Positions 44,450 through 54,304 of a stretch of 64,000 nt of DNA are shown piece after piece (the first letter of the stretch is position 1; every line of letters begins with the position of its first letter). The stretch comes from Pseudomonadota bacterium. GTDB lineage: Bacteria > Pseudomonadota > Gammaproteobacteria > Pseudomonadales > Oceanobacteraceae. The notes under the pieces were generated by a model. It was not told where the DNA came from. It did not search any database and saw only the letters and a program-made list of their open reading frames with translations. Both the position numbers and the translations under genes were made by a program. The stretch covers positions 1 to 64,000 of the forward strand of contig JAIXHJ010000013.1 of the NCBI GenBank assembly GCA_030145845.1, read 5' to 3'.

Positions 44450-44643
44450 GGGAAGCTCCGTGTATATCCTGAATAACGCAGACTTTAACGGATCAGACGG
44501 AAATGGCTATTGATACCTGCCAATCTTTTTTTACGTCTGTCCGTGTGAATGACCGTTGCCCGCAATTTACGGCTGTTTTCAGCGCTGAATACAGCCTGTC
44601 TGCCGATTGAGCGCGGAACTGCAACAGTGTGTTAAGGCCCTGT

Positions 44644-45858
44644 TTAAGGTTTGCGCACAATATGCAGATGATTGAAAAAACGTGCCGACAGTCCGTGCAG
44701 AAAAATACTCAGCAGTATGGTCAGTACGGTGGTGGCAAAAAATTCCTGGTCATCCGGGTTGGTAAAACCGAGCTGCTCCATCACCAGCAGCAGGTAAAGC
44801 ACACTGGCAATACCGCGCGGACCAAACCAGGCGAGAAAAAACTTTGCCCGCAATGGCAGCCCGGAACCGGTGAGCGCAATCCATACCGGCACGATGCGGA
44901 TCAGTGTCAGGCTGAGTACGGCATACAGGATGCTTCTGGCGGTTACCGCCGGCAAGGCATCGGGGATAAAAATCAGACCGAAGAAAAAGAAAATCAGCAG
45001 GCTCAGCAGCTGGCCTTCGGCTTCCCCGAATTCTTTCAGCCGTTTCATCAGCCGCGTATGTTCGGCAGACAGGAACAGTCCGGCGAGAAAGGCGGCGATA
45101 AAGCCATTACCGCCCAGCAGTTCGGCACCACTGTAGGCGATCAGCGCCAGTGACGGACCGCACAGGCGCTGGAACAGCGGCGAAATCCATAACTGACGGC
45201 TGGCGTATTCGGTCAGCCAGCCACCGCCACGGCCGCTGATCATGCCCCACAGAAAGCCGATAAAAAATTGCTGTGAAATAAAAAACAGCCAGTGCAGGTG
45301 ATCAATATTTGCGGTGTCGCCATGCTGACTGGCGGCCAGCAGGGCCAGTACAAACAGCAGTACCGGCAGGGCCAGGCCATCGTTGAGGCCACTTTCCACG
45401 GTAATGGAATGGCGCAGGGATTCATCAATCCCCTGTTTATTGAAAATGGCCTGCGCCAGCGCCGCGTCGGTCGGCGTCAGCATAATGGCCAGCAGGGCGG
45501 CCAGCAGCCAGCCGGCCGAAAAAATACTGTGTGCCAGCAGCGTGCCGGCGAGCATGGTCAGAGGCAGGCCGATGGCCAGCAGCCGGATCGGCAGAATTTC
45601 GTATTTCATCAGATGCGAGCGTTTGATCTGACTGGCATCGGTAAACAGTATGAGTGCCAGTGACAGCTCGGCCAGCAGCATCAGGCCATGGCCTTCAATC
45701 CGCACCGTGGTCCAGTCGAGCACCAGCGGGCCGAGAATAATTCCCAGCAGGGTAAACATCATCGGTGCGGTCATGGCGGCGGCTTCGGTTTTACGCGACA
45801 GCAGGCCGTAAGCAAAAACAGCGCTGGCGAGGATCAGGGCGAGTGGTGATTCGAGCAC
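44644..45858 (-). CDS. CPA1-type Na+(K+)/H+ antiporter
   Basis: A 404-residue protein with about 12 helices. Family motifs are LTPTDAALAQAI (TM5 region) and ESGLNDGLALPVLLF (TM6, with the Asn-Asp pair), then FLAWFGPRGIASVLYLLL near the C terminus. It exchanges cations for protons across the inner membrane, in line with a marine lifestyle. It lies 194 bases after yhiI's start, with no feature I can name in between. The ion preference cannot be read. Confidence 0.9.
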   Translation of the reverse strand: MLESPLALILASAVFAYGLLSRKTEAAAMTAPMMFTLLGIILGPLVLDWTTVRIEGHGLMLLAELSLALILFTDASQIKRSHLMKYEILPIRLLAIGLPLTMLAGTLLAHSIFSAGWLLAALLAIMLTPTDAALAQAIFNKQGIDESLRHSITVESGLNDGLALPVLLFVLALLAASQHGDTANIDHLHWLFFISQQFFIGFLWGMISGRGGGWLTEYASRQLWISPLFQRLCGPSLALIAYSGAELLGGNGFIAAFLAGLFLSAEHTRLMKRLKEFGEAEGQLLSLLIFFFFGLIFIPDALPAVTARSILYAVLSLTLIRIVPVWIALTGSGLPLRAKFFLAWFGPRGIASVLYLLLVMEQLGFTNPDDQEFFATTVLTILLSIFLHGLSARFFNHLHIVRKP

Positions 45859-45888
45859 AGTATTCCCTTAAGGATGAAAAGCCGGGTC

Positions 45889-46227
45889 TTACCCCTGATG
45901 ATCGTCTTCCCAGACAACGCGTAACGGTTCACCGAAATCATCGTAAATAATTTTCTGCCGCGGACCGCGTTCTTTTTTCATGTCTGTGCGGCGCACGGGC
46001 TGACGTTTTGCATCGCGCCGCTGATCAATGGTTTTCAGGACATCGGTCAGTGGCGTGCGTTGCTCGCGGGGTTTTTCAAATCCCAGTGAGCGGTCATTGT
46101 AGCGGCCATCAACCAGACCGGAGGCACCGCGCTGAACCTGTTCCACTTCACCGCCATGGTCCAGGTAGTCACGGACTTCCCGGTCAAGCTGTTCGCGGAT
46201 TTCACGTTTTGTCGGACGTTTTTGCAT
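45889..46227 (-). CDS. Small charged protein, possibly SutA-like
   Basis: A 112-residue soluble protein rich in Arg, Asp, Glu and Lys, from MQKRPTKREIREQLDREV. The segment VRDYLDHGGEVEQVQRGASG resembles the FLARGGKVQEV motif I recall from SutA, the RNA-polymerase-binding protein of Pseudomonas; the rest does not match. ATG 46227 was chosen because the 37 upstream codons (from 46338) are not protein-like. No convincing ribosome site was seen. The function is unknown. Confidence 0.6.
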   Translation of the reverse strand: MQKRPTKREIREQLDREVRDYLDHGGEVEQVQRGASGLVDGRYNDRSLGFEKPREQRTPLTDVLKTIDQRRDAKRQPVRRTDMKKERGPRQKIIYDDFGEPLRVVWEDDHQG

Positions 46228-46436
46228 ACGCAAGCCATGGTCAGGAACGCGGGTGAATGGGCCAGTATAGAAGAACAGCCGGCCACCTGAACAGAGGGCG
46301 GGCGGAATATGCCCGGGCCGGTGCTGCCGGTGAGTCATATGGGTTTCCTGCAGCGGTTTTTATTATCAGTGCCCGGCGTCCTCTCTGCTCTGGTATGCTC
46401 AGGGAACCATGGAATGACGGATTAAAGGAAAACCGG

Positions 46437-48245
46437 GTGAAGTCGTCTCCTGCCACCAGAAAACGCAAAGGAACAGGTCGTAAGGGCCGCCTGTCAGGCA
46501 TTATTTTCGGTGCAGTTTTTATGCTTGCCGGTCTGCTGCCCATCGTCTTTATGACGCTGACACCGGCTCTGCGCTGGGTCAGTACGCAGGACTGGCAGCC
46601 GGTAACGGCCACCATCCGTCATCTGCAGCTGGAATCACACCGTGGCGAGGATTCCACGACCTGGAGCGTGTCCGCTTCCTACGATTATTATTACCAGGGT
46701 CAGCCGTACCATTCGGATCAGGTTTCTCTCTACCGCGGCAGCGATAATGTTGGTACCTACTGGCAGGATCTGCAGGCACGGCTGGCGCGTGATATGAATG
46801 CCGGACGCGCCGTCGCCTGGGTTAATCCACTCGATCCTCAACAGGCGGTACTGGACCGCACGTTCCGCGCCGGAATGCTGGCCTTCAGCCTGATTTTCGG
46901 ACTGATATTTGTGGCTGTCGGTGCAGGGATTATTGCTGCGGTGCTGTACAGTCATCGTCGCCAGCAGCAACAGCAGGCCATGATTGAGCAGCATCTGAGC
47001 GGCGGCGCTTCTTCCCGGCAGACGACCGGCATTGCCAGCAACAGCCGCAGTGGCGGGCTGTTCCTGCTCGGCTTCGGGGCTCTGTTTTTTCTGATCGGGG
47101 CTCCGGTTTCCGGCTTTGCCCTCACCGAGGCGTTGCCGGAAGGCGAATACGCGGCCCTGCTGGTGCTGATCTTTCCATTGGCCGGTGCCGCTATCATGGC
47201 AGGCGGTGTGCAGAAGCTGAGAAAATTCCGCCTGATCGGCCCCACGCCTTTCTTCCCGGATCCGGTGCCGGGATTCTCCGGTGGTCAGACCGGCGGCTCC
47301 TTCACCCTTCGCCGGGGCCATTTCCGCCAGCCGCCGCAGGTCCGGCTGGTCTGTCTGCATGTGTATTCCACCGGTTCCGGTAAAAACCGCTCCACCCACC
47401 GTGATGTACTCTGGCATGACCAGCAGCCGGCGCTGCTGGAAAACAGTGGTCAGCGAGTGCGGGCGCTGTTTGATGTACCGGCCGGCCAGCCGGTCAGTGG
47501 TGAGCAGCAGGGTTACCGCGGCACTGTGACGTGGGAAATTCAGTGTGAAGGCGAGCTGATGCTGAATAATGCGTCAACGGACGGTGCCTCCATCCGCTTC
47601 AGCCGCTGCTGGGAGATCCCGGTGGTGGCGGGCACTGGCAGTGCCAGCTGGCAGTTGCCGGCGGCGCAGCGTGAACAACGGCAGCAGCAGAAACGGCAGC
47701 GTGCACAGCAGTCAGCGGCGGAACAGATTCAGCAGCGGCCAACCGCACAGGGGATGCTGCTGACCAGTGCCGCAGGCCGCCACCGTAGTGTTGCTCTGAT
47801 GTTTGTCCTGATGGGCGTGATCTTTGCCGGTACCGGGGTGTTCCTGTTCATACAGGCGTCAACTGAAGGCGGTATGCTGTGGCTGATGACGGTGGTGTTT
47901 TCGCTGCCGGGCAGTGTTCTGCTGCTGGTTGGCATCGTCTGGGCCGGGCGGGGACTGGAATCCGAAATCCGTGCCGGCGAAGTACGTATGATCCGCAGTC
48001 TGTTCGGTGTCCGGCTTTATCAGCGGTCGGCGCGGGTGACGTCCGCCGCCCAGTTGCAGCTGCGTAACAGTATGACATCGACCAGCGCCGATGGCCGGCA
48101 GACCCGTTATTACCGCCTGCTGGCGGTGGCAGATGGTAAAACCATCCCGCTGGCGGAAGGGATCAGCGGACGCGAGGCCGCCGAAGTACTGCAACAGCAG
48201 GTGGCTGATCAGCTGCTGCAGTCGCTGGATGATGAACTGGTATAA
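46437..48245 (+). CDS. DUF3592-containing membrane protein
   Basis: A 602-residue protein with helices at about 20-40, 140-165, 195-215, 225-245, 465-485 and 490-510. The first extracytoplasmic region (WQPVTATIRHLQLESHRG, then YDYYYQGQPYHSDQVSLY) has the DUF3592 pattern. A Gln-rich linker (about 405-440) precedes a second hydrophobic pair and a beta-rich tail. GTG 46437 has AAGGA eight bases upstream. An in-frame ATG at 46395 is possible. The function is unknown. Confidence 0.75.
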   Translation: MKSSPATRKRKGTGRKGRLSGIIFGAVFMLAGLLPIVFMTLTPALRWVSTQDWQPVTATIRHLQLESHRGEDSTTWSVSASYDYYYQGQPYHSDQVSLYRGSDNVGTYWQDLQARLARDMNAGRAVAWVNPLDPQQAVLDRTFRAGMLAFSLIFGLIFVAVGAGIIAAVLYSHRRQQQQQAMIEQHLSGGASSRQTTGIASNSRSGGLFLLGFGALFFLIGAPVSGFALTEALPEGEYAALLVLIFPLAGAAIMAGGVQKLRKFRLIGPTPFFPDPVPGFSGGQTGGSFTLRRGHFRQPPQVRLVCLHVYSTGSGKNRSTHRDVLWHDQQPALLENSGQRVRALFDVPAGQPVSGEQQGYRGTVTWEIQCEGELMLNNASTDGASIRFSRCWEIPVVAGTGSASWQLPAAQREQRQQQKRQRAQQSAAEQIQQRPTAQGMLLTSAAGRHRSVALMFVLMGVIFAGTGVFLFIQASTEGGMLWLMTVVFSLPGSVLLLVGIVWAGRGLESEIRAGEVRMIRSLFGVRLYQRSARVTSAAQLQLRNSMTSTSADGRQTRYYRLLAVADGKTIPLAEGISGREAAEVLQQQVADQLLQSLDDELV

Positions 48246-48313
48246 GCTGTATCAGCTGTCCACCGCGCTGGTCAGCCTGCTGTTAATGGAACCGCTCACG
48301 GAAAGGGGATCTG

Positions 48314-50188
48314 ATGCAACTGAACGACGAATTTGAACGCGCCAACCTGAAAACCCGTCAGCACCTGATGGTGGTGGTGCTGGCGGTGACGCTGGTCACC
48401 GCACTGATTTCGGTTTCCCTGCATTACTGGTTCAGCCGTGATATGGCGCTGGAAGCAGCGGCGGAACGTTATCAGCTGACGGCTACCGCCACCCGCGACT
48501 ATCTGGCTCATATCGACTCCAAGGCGATGGAAACCGTGCGTGTCCTGTCGCGTTTTCCGCAGCTGGTGACCGAGAGCGGTGACAACGGCCCCTGGATCAA
48601 TCGGGCCACGCCGGAACTGTTTGCCGAGGTGATGCGCAGCAGCCCGCTGTTTTATGCGCTCTATATCGGCTTTGATGATGGCGATGTCTATGAGCTGGTA
48701 AATCTCAACAGCAACGAAGCCGTGCGCCGGCAGCTTAACGCCACCCCCAGTGACCGCTGGGTCATTATCCGGGTGGAAGGTGAAGGAGCACAGCGGCAGC
48801 GTACGTTTGACTATTACAGCGCCACCTTTGAACGGAATTTCAGCCGTTCTGAACCCAGTAATTACGATGCCCGCGAGCGTCTGTGGTACACCACGGCGGA
48901 AGCCGGCAGCGTGCGTAAAACCCCGCCTTATCTGTTTCAGCATCTGCAGGCGCCGGGGCAGAGTTTTGTCACCCGGCTGGCCGGCACGGATCATGTGCTG
49001 GCACTGGATATTACCTTTTCCACGCTGTCGTCCCATCTGCGAGCCCAGTCACTGAGCGCGGACGGTGAGCTGTTTCTGTTTGAGCAGAACGGTGATCTGC
49101 TGGCCAGTAATCTGTCCAGCGAGGATGCCGGCCGTCTGCCGCCGGTGCCGCGCCTCAGCCTGAGCGCCGAACAGCGCGCCTACCTGCGCTCACTGGGCAG
49201 TGTGCGGGTGTCGAACGAAACCGACTGGACGCCGGTGGACTTTGCCGTGGGGGGGGAGCCGCGTGGCTACAGTGTTGATGTGATGCGGCTGATCGCGCAG
49301 ATGACCGGGCTGTCGCTGGAATTCGTCAATGGCTACCGCTGGTCGGAGCTGGTGGCCATGTATGAGCGGCAGGATCTGGAACTGCTGCAGCCGGTGGTCC
49401 CGCTGAATGATTCCCCGGGCCAGCTCAGCAGGCCGCTGCTCAGCCTGCCGTTCGGACTGGTCAGCCGGCGTGATCAACCGGCCGTCAGTGATCTGTCGCA
49501 GCTGGCCGGCAAGCGCCTGGTGATGCCGGAGGGCTGGTCGGTGCTGCCACTGCTGCAGCAGCAATACCCCGCGATTCAGATTGATACCGTGGCCGATACC
49601 CGTGCCGCACTGACCGCCGTCGAACAGGGACGTGCTGATGCCACACTGGATACTGCGCTGGTGCTGAAACAGTCAATGACGCAGTTTTTTCTGCAGAACC
49701 TGGTACTGCATGACAATATAAAAGGTCTCGAAGCCTTACCGCGCACCGTGCATATCCGTACCCGGCCGGAACTGGAACCACTGGCCGCGATTATTGATGA
49801 AGCGCTGCAGGCGATTCCGGCGGAGGCTTATGCTTTCCTGCAGGATAAATGGTTTTCTGCCCCGGCGCAGACCGCCGGTGGTCTGCCGGTCGTGCCGTAT
49901 GAACACCTGATGACACTGCCACGCCAGCCGTCCAGTCAGGACCGCGTACAGACCGTGCGGCTGAATGGCCGCGATTATCTGTCGTTTGCCTCCGTGTTTA
50001 CCCGGGCAATGAATCCGCCGGAATATTTTGCGCTGGTGATCCCGGCAGAAAAAGTCTACGCGCGGTCGGTTTATCAGTTGTGGACTTCCGTCATTATTAT
50101 CGGTCTGGTGTGGATACTGCTGATGCCGGTGGTGCTGATTTTTATGGTGTTACGGCCCGTGGAAAAACTCGCGGCACGACGGCCGTGA
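48314..50188 (+). CDS. Cache plus solute-binding (SBP_bac_3) receptor lacking an output domain, probably truncated
   Basis: A 624-residue membrane receptor. TM1 (about 18-40) is followed by a double-Cache-like periplasmic domain (about 45-265, with WYTTAEAG and FYALYIGFDDGDVYEL). Then come a SBP_bac_3-like domain (about 290-515: GEPRGYSVDVMRLIAQMTGL, GRADATLDTA) and a second helix (about 590-612). The protein stops 12 residues after that helix, at LRPVEKLAARRP, where relatives continue into HAMP and GGDEF, HD-GYP or cyclase domains. Only 107 bases separate its stop from the next gene, so a frameshift cannot restore an output domain. It may act through a partner or be decaying. Confidence 0.75.
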   Translation: MQLNDEFERANLKTRQHLMVVVLAVTLVTALISVSLHYWFSRDMALEAAAERYQLTATATRDYLAHIDSKAMETVRVLSRFPQLVTESGDNGPWINRATPELFAEVMRSSPLFYALYIGFDDGDVYELVNLNSNEAVRRQLNATPSDRWVIIRVEGEGAQRQRTFDYYSATFERNFSRSEPSNYDARERLWYTTAEAGSVRKTPPYLFQHLQAPGQSFVTRLAGTDHVLALDITFSTLSSHLRAQSLSADGELFLFEQNGDLLASNLSSEDAGRLPPVPRLSLSAEQRAYLRSLGSVRVSNETDWTPVDFAVGGEPRGYSVDVMRLIAQMTGLSLEFVNGYRWSELVAMYERQDLELLQPVVPLNDSPGQLSRPLLSLPFGLVSRRDQPAVSDLSQLAGKRLVMPEGWSVLPLLQQQYPAIQIDTVADTRAALTAVEQGRADATLDTALVLKQSMTQFFLQNLVLHDNIKGLEALPRTVHIRTRPELEPLAAIIDEALQAIPAEAYAFLQDKWFSAPAQTAGGLPVVPYEHLMTLPRQPSSQDRVQTVRLNGRDYLSFASVFTRAMNPPEYFALVIPAEKVYARSVYQLWTSVIIIGLVWILLMPVVLIFMVLRPVEKLAARRP

Positions 50189-50295
50189 CGCAGATCATTA
50201 TTCCACTGAGCAAAAGACTGTTGCAGGCATAAAGGCGGAATTTCTGCCGCCGGTGGCGTACAAATCATGAATCAGAAATCAGTAAGGAGACCGTT

Positions 50296-51054
50296 ATGAT
50301 TGATTATCAGCTCAGTGGTAAAAAGGCCATGATTACCGGTGGTGCTTCCGGAATTGGTCTGGCCACCGCCGAAGCACTGGCCGCATCCGGTGCCGACATT
50401 GCCCTGTGGGATCTGTCGGACGATGCACTGGCCAAAGCGCAGCAGCATATTGCCGGTTATGGCGTTCAGTGCATTACCGTCAGTTGTGATGTCAGCGATA
50501 CCGCTTCTGTGGCCGCCGCGATGAAAAAAACCGTCGATGAGCTCGGCGGGCTGGATATTGCAGTCAATAATGCCGGCATCGGCGGGCCGTCCGCTTCGTC
50601 CGCCGATTATCCGCTTGATGGCTGGGACAAAGTCATCAGCATTAATCTGAGTGGCGTGTTTTATTGCCAGCAGGCGGCGCTGAAAATTATGCGCGAACAG
50701 AAATCCGGCAGTATTATCAATATGGCCTCCATTCTGGGTCAGGTGGCCTTTGCCGGTTCCCCGGCTTATGTCGCCGCCAAGCATGGTGTGGTGGGGATGA
50801 CCCAGTGTGCGGCAGCCGAACACGCCGCCGATGGTGTGCGCATTAATGCCGTCGGTCCCGGTTTTATCCATACGCCACTGGTGGATAACGGTCTGCCGGC
50901 CGAAGTGGTGAAGGCGCTGGAAGACAAGCACCCGATCGGCCGTCTCGGACAGCCGCAGGAAGTTGGCCAGCTGGTGGCCTGGCTGGCCAGTGATGCCTCT
51001 TCGTTCGTGAATGGCGCCTATTATGCGGTGGATGGCGGCTACCTTACCGTCTGA
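50296..51054 (+). CDS. Short-chain dehydrogenase/reductase
   Basis: A 252-residue classical [17 protein letters not shown] (cofactor site), DVSD, NNAGIGG, catalytic Ser in [16 protein letters not shown] (Tyr-x-x-x-Lys) and [20 protein letters not shown] at the C terminus. AAGGAG precedes ATG 50296. The substrate is unknown. It is single and not linked to neighbours. Confidence 0.9.
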   Translation: MIDYQLSGKKAMITGGASGIGLATAEALAASGADIALWDLSDDALAKAQQHIAGYGVQCITVSCDVSDTASVAAAMKKTVDELGGLDIAVNNAGIGGPSASSADYPLDGWDKVISINLSGVFYCQQAALKIMREQKSGSIINMASILGQVAFAGSPAYVAAKHGVVGMTQCAAAEHAADGVRINAVGPGFIHTPLVDNGLPAEVVKALEDKHPIGRLGQPQEVGQLVAWLASDASSFVNGAYYAVDGGYLTV

Positions 51055-51167
51055 TACAGAATAACGGCGTTCCGCAGTGGACGGGGCCGTTACCTTCCAG
51101 TACAGTCTGCCGCCTTCTTTTACCCGGGTCTGAGCCATGTTTCAGGCCCCAGGCAGACTGGTACTCC

Positions 51168-52553
51168 ATGACCTCATTCTCCGATCTCGGACTGGCAGAT
51201 CCGATCCTCAAAGCCGTAGCTGAACAGGGCTACTCGACTCCTTCACCCGTACAGGAACAGGCGATTCCCGCCGTTCTGGCCGGCCGTGATGTTATGGCTG
51301 CAGCGCAGACCGGGACGGGTAAAACCGCTGGCTTCACTCTGCCCATGCTGCACCGTCTGCACGGTGGCCGCCGTCCGTCAGCCAACCGCATCCGGGCTCT
51401 GATTCTGACGCCGACACGCGAACTGGCGGCACAGGTCGGGGAAAATGTGCGCGAATACAGCAAGTATCTGAAGATATCCAGCACCGTGGTCTTCGGCGGT
51501 GTCGGCATCAATCCGCAGATGCTGGCGCTGCGCAAAGGGGTGGATGTGCTGGTGGCCTGTCCGGGACGGCTGCTGGATCTGTATCAGCAGAATGCCGTGC
51601 GCTTTGATGAAGTGGATTTTCTGGTGCTGGATGAAGCCGACCGCATGCTGGATATGGGCTTTATTCACGACATCAAAAAAATCCTGAAGTTATTGCCGGC
51701 CAAACGGCAGAACCTGCTGTTCTCGGCGACGTTTTCGCCGCAGATCCGGGAACTGGCCAAAGGTCTGGTCGATAATCCGCTGGAAATTGATGTCAGTCCG
51801 CGTAACAGCACCGCCCACACGGTCGATCAGTGGCTGGTGCCAGCCGATAAAAAACAGAAGCCGAAAATTCTTGCCCACCTGCTGCAAAGCAATCAGTGGC
51901 AGCAGGTGCTGGTGTTTACCCGTACCAAACACGGCGCTAACCGGCTGAGTAAATATCTGGATGAGCAGGGAATACGTTCCGCTGCCATTCACGGTAATAA
52001 AAGTCAGGGTGCCCGCACGCGGGCGCTGGCTGAATTCAAGAGCGGTGATATTGCGGTGCTGGTGGCCACCGATATTGCGGCCCGTGGACTGGATATCGAG
52101 CAGTTACCACACGTGGTGAACTTCGAGCTGCCGAATGTGGCCGCCGATTATGTGCACCGTATCGGCCGTACCGGCCGTGCCGGCGCTTCCGGTGAAGCCG
52201 TCTCACTGGTCTGTGCAGATGAGCTGGAGGATCTGGAAGGCATTGAGGGTCTGATCGGCAAAAGTATCGAACGCCGTCCGCTGGCAGGATTTGAACCGGC
52301 TACGCCACTGCCACTGTCGCGCCCGAAAGCGCCGAAAAAACCGAAGAAGCCGAAAAAACCAAGACAACCCGGTGCCGAGCGCAGCGGTGGTGCACCATCG
52401 GCTGAGCGTAAAACGGCGGATAACCGTCAGCAACGCCGGCCACAGAACAAACCGCGCAGCACGGCGGCAGCAGAAGCAGAGAAGCCGGCACAGCCACAGG
52501 GTCGCCTGCGCCGTTCCCAGCGCCGGGCGCAGCGTGCGCCGGGCGGCGAATAA
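51168..52553 (+). CDS. rhlE: ATP-dependent RNA helicase, RhlE type
   Basis: A 461-residue DEAD-box protein. Q motif [11 protein letters not shown], motif [22 protein letters not shown] ([13 protein letters not shown]), SATF, and motif [12 protein letters not shown], then a Lys/Pro/Arg-rich tail (about 385-461) expected to bind RNA. The order and the tail fit RhlE, which acts in ribosome assembly and RNA turnover. Confidence 0.92.
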   Translation: MTSFSDLGLADPILKAVAEQGYSTPSPVQEQAIPAVLAGRDVMAAAQTGTGKTAGFTLPMLHRLHGGRRPSANRIRALILTPTRELAAQVGENVREYSKYLKISSTVVFGGVGINPQMLALRKGVDVLVACPGRLLDLYQQNAVRFDEVDFLVLDEADRMLDMGFIHDIKKILKLLPAKRQNLLFSATFSPQIRELAKGLVDNPLEIDVSPRNSTAHTVDQWLVPADKKQKPKILAHLLQSNQWQQVLVFTRTKHGANRLSKYLDEQGIRSAAIHGNKSQGARTRALAEFKSGDIAVLVATDIAARGLDIEQLPHVVNFELPNVAADYVHRIGRTGRAGASGEAVSLVCADELEDLEGIEGLIGKSIERRPLAGFEPATPLPLSRPKAPKKPKKPKKPRQPGAERSGGAPSAERKTADNRQQRRPQNKPRSTAAAEAEKPAQPQGRLRRSQRRAQRAPGGE

Positions 52554-52625
52554 CAGCCTGCAGGCCGGCCTCGTGCCGGTCTCTTTTCCTGTTACTATAA
52601 CGCTCTGTTACTGAGGAGACCGGGT

Positions 52626-52934
52626 ATGCTCGGCTGGCTGTTTTTTCTGGCCCTGATGGCATTGCTGTATCTGCTCTGGAGCCGTCAGCAACAGGCCAAA
52701 CTGCACGCCCTGAAGGCGGTGCGCCGCCACTGTCAGGAGGAAGGCGTACAGCTGCTGGACGATACGCTGGAACTGACCGGGATGCGTTTCCGCCGCGGGC
52801 CGGGGGGCTGGCGGCTGCACCGTCATTACCGCTTCGAATTTTCATCCACCGGTGATGAGCGTTACCGTGGTCAGGTGATTCTGGCCGGGCGTCATATCAC
52901 CGGCCTGCGTCTGCAGGCGCACCGGATTCACTGA
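52626..52934 (+). CDS. DUF3301-family small membrane protein
   Basis: A 102-residue protein with one N-terminal helix (LGWLFFLALMALLYLLW) and a basic cytoplasmic part with CQEEGVQLLDDTLELTGMRFRR and HRHYRFEFSSTGDERYRG, the DUF3301 pattern. GAGG precedes ATG 52626. It is nine bases before the GNAT gene, so the two are probably co-transcribed. The function is unknown. Confidence 0.85.
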   Translation: MLGWLFFLALMALLYLLWSRQQQAKLHALKAVRRHCQEEGVQLLDDTLELTGMRFRRGPGGWRLHRHYRFEFSSTGDERYRGQVILAGRHITGLRLQAHRIH

Positions 52935-52943
52935 GGGCTCTGT

Positions 52944-53177
52944 ATGATTGAACATCAGCCGGCGCAGCAGCGTTTTGTGCTCACCCGGGATGGGCAGGAA
53001 TGTGTACTGGAATACCGCCTGACCGGTAATCACATCGATTTTACCCACACCTATGTACCCTTCCGTCTGCGCGGACAGGGGCTGGCGGAACAGCTGGTGG
53101 AAGCGGGCCTGGCCTGGGCCCGTGAACAGCAGTATGAACTGGCGGCCAGCTGCTGGTACGTGCAGCGCTTTCTGTAA
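52944..53177 (+). CDS. Small GNAT-like N-acetyltransferase (YjdJ type)
   Basis: A 77-residue one-domain protein of the Gcn5-related, YjdJ-like group: YRLTGNHIDFTHTYVPFRLRGQGLAEQLVEAGL contains the acetyl-CoA-binding R-x-x-G-x-G/A motif, and it ends SCWYVQRFL. The length is normal for this short subfamily. Its stop lies five bases from the stop of the convergent amidotransferase gene. The substrate is unknown. Confidence 0.85.
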   Translation: MIEHQPAQQRFVLTRDGQECVLEYRLTGNHIDFTHTYVPFRLRGQGLAEQLVEAGLAWAREQQYELAASCWYVQRFL

Positions 53178-53182
53178 GCCGT

Positions 53183-53887
53183 TTACAGGTTAATAAATTC
53201 CATGATCCAGCGGCCGACGGTGTCGGAGTCGGTGGTCTGATCGAGCGTGGTCATGCCCTGTTCGAACACGTCTGCGCCAATGCATTCGCGCCGTCTGGGT
53301 AACAGGCGGCGGGTGAATTCGGCGGTAAATTCCGGATGTCCCTGAAACGACAGTACCTGCTGCCCGATATAAAACGCTGCATTTTCACAGAATTCACTGC
53401 TCGCCAGCAGGCGTGCGCCCGGTGGCAGCTGTTCCACCTGATCGCGGTGGCTGTAGATCAGGCGCAGGTGTGACAGGTTGTCGTTGAGCCACATCGGGCG
53501 CTGTACCACGCGGGTGGTGTGCACGCCAATGCCCCAGCCTTTGGGGCTGCGCGCGGCATGACCACCCAGGGCATGGGCCAGCAGCTGATGGCCGAAGCAG
53601 ACGCCGATCAGCCGGGCACCGCCGGCATGAGCCTGTTGGACCCAGTCATACAGGCCGGCAATCCAGCCGTGTTCATCGTAGACACCGGATTTGGAGCCGG
53701 TAATCAGCCAGGCATCACATTCGTCGGCAGTGGCGGGCAGTTGTCCCTGCTGGATCTGATAAAAACGGTACTGAAAACCGCCCCCCAGCGAGGTAAAGAA
53801 GCGCCGGAACATGGTGCCGTAGGATTGGTAATCCGGCAGCAGGTCAGGGTACAGGGTGTCGGTTTCCAGCAGTCCCAGTGTTTTCAT
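53183..53887 (-). CDS. Class I glutamine amidotransferase-like protein
   Basis: A 234-residue protein with the GATase triad: nucleophilic Cys in GVCFGHQLLAHALGG and His in SFQGHPEF, with a following Glu in FTAEFTRR. DAWLITGSKSGVYDEHGWI is typical of stand-alone GMP-synthase-like amidotransferases (YebF-type or gamma-glutamyl hydrolases). ATG 53887 (MKTLGLLETDTL) was chosen; the 28 upstream codons are unlike the family. It lies 37 bases downstream of the DUF3820 gene on the same strand. Confidence 0.85.
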   Translation of the reverse strand: MKTLGLLETDTLYPDLLPDYQSYGTMFRRFFTSLGGGFQYRFYQIQQGQLPATADECDAWLITGSKSGVYDEHGWIAGLYDWVQQAHAGGARLIGVCFGHQLLAHALGGHAARSPKGWGIGVHTTRVVQRPMWLNDNLSHLRLIYSHRDQVEQLPPGARLLASSEFCENAAFYIGQQVLSFQGHPEFTAEFTRRLLPRRRECIGADVFEQGMTTLDQTTDSDTVGRWIMEFINL

Positions 53888-53924
53888 CGTGGCTGTCAGT
53901 GTCGCTGTCAGTTTGCAGTCGGTA

Positions 53925-54182
53925 TCAGTGCAGGGTGTCTGCCGCAGCACCGCCAGGCTGGGCCGTGGCACGCAGTGGTTTCAGCAGACCTTCAAGACCG
54001 TTGATTTTGATTTCCAGAGCCAGTCCCAGCAGCATGCCCAGCTGCCCCTGTGGCAGGCCTTTTTTACTCAGCCAGAGCAGGTACTCTTCGGGGATATCAA
54101 TCAGTACCCGGCCTTCGTATTTACCAAAGGGCATAGTGACAGTCACCAGCCTGACGAGATCGGTTTTATCAAACACGGTCAT
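53925..54182 (-). CDS. DUF3820-family protein
   Basis: An 85-residue protein with the conserved DUF3820 core MPFGKYEGRVLIDIPEEYLLWL followed in the family by GLPQGQLG and EIKINGLEGL. Pfam labels relatives as putative quorum-sensing-regulated virulence factors, but the real function is unclear. It is probably co-transcribed with the amidotransferase gene. Confidence 0.9.
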   Translation of the reverse strand: MTVFDKTDLVRLVTVTMPFGKYEGRVLIDIPEEYLLWLSKKGLPQGQLGMLLGLALEIKINGLEGLLKPLRATAQPGGAAADTLH

Positions 54183-54304
54183 TCCTCACATTGCTGGCAT
54201 CATGATGACCATCCGGGCATTTCAGCGCAAGTCGTCCGGCAGCCGGGTTTTCTGGTCTACACTCAATGACAACTATCTTACTTTCTATCTGAGCCATGTG
54301 AGCC

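Noticed and set aside
50189-50295. Frameshift hiding the output domain of the Cache/SBP receptor
   Set aside because: Only 107 bases remain before the next gene, too short for a GGDEF, HD-GYP or kinase domain in any frame.
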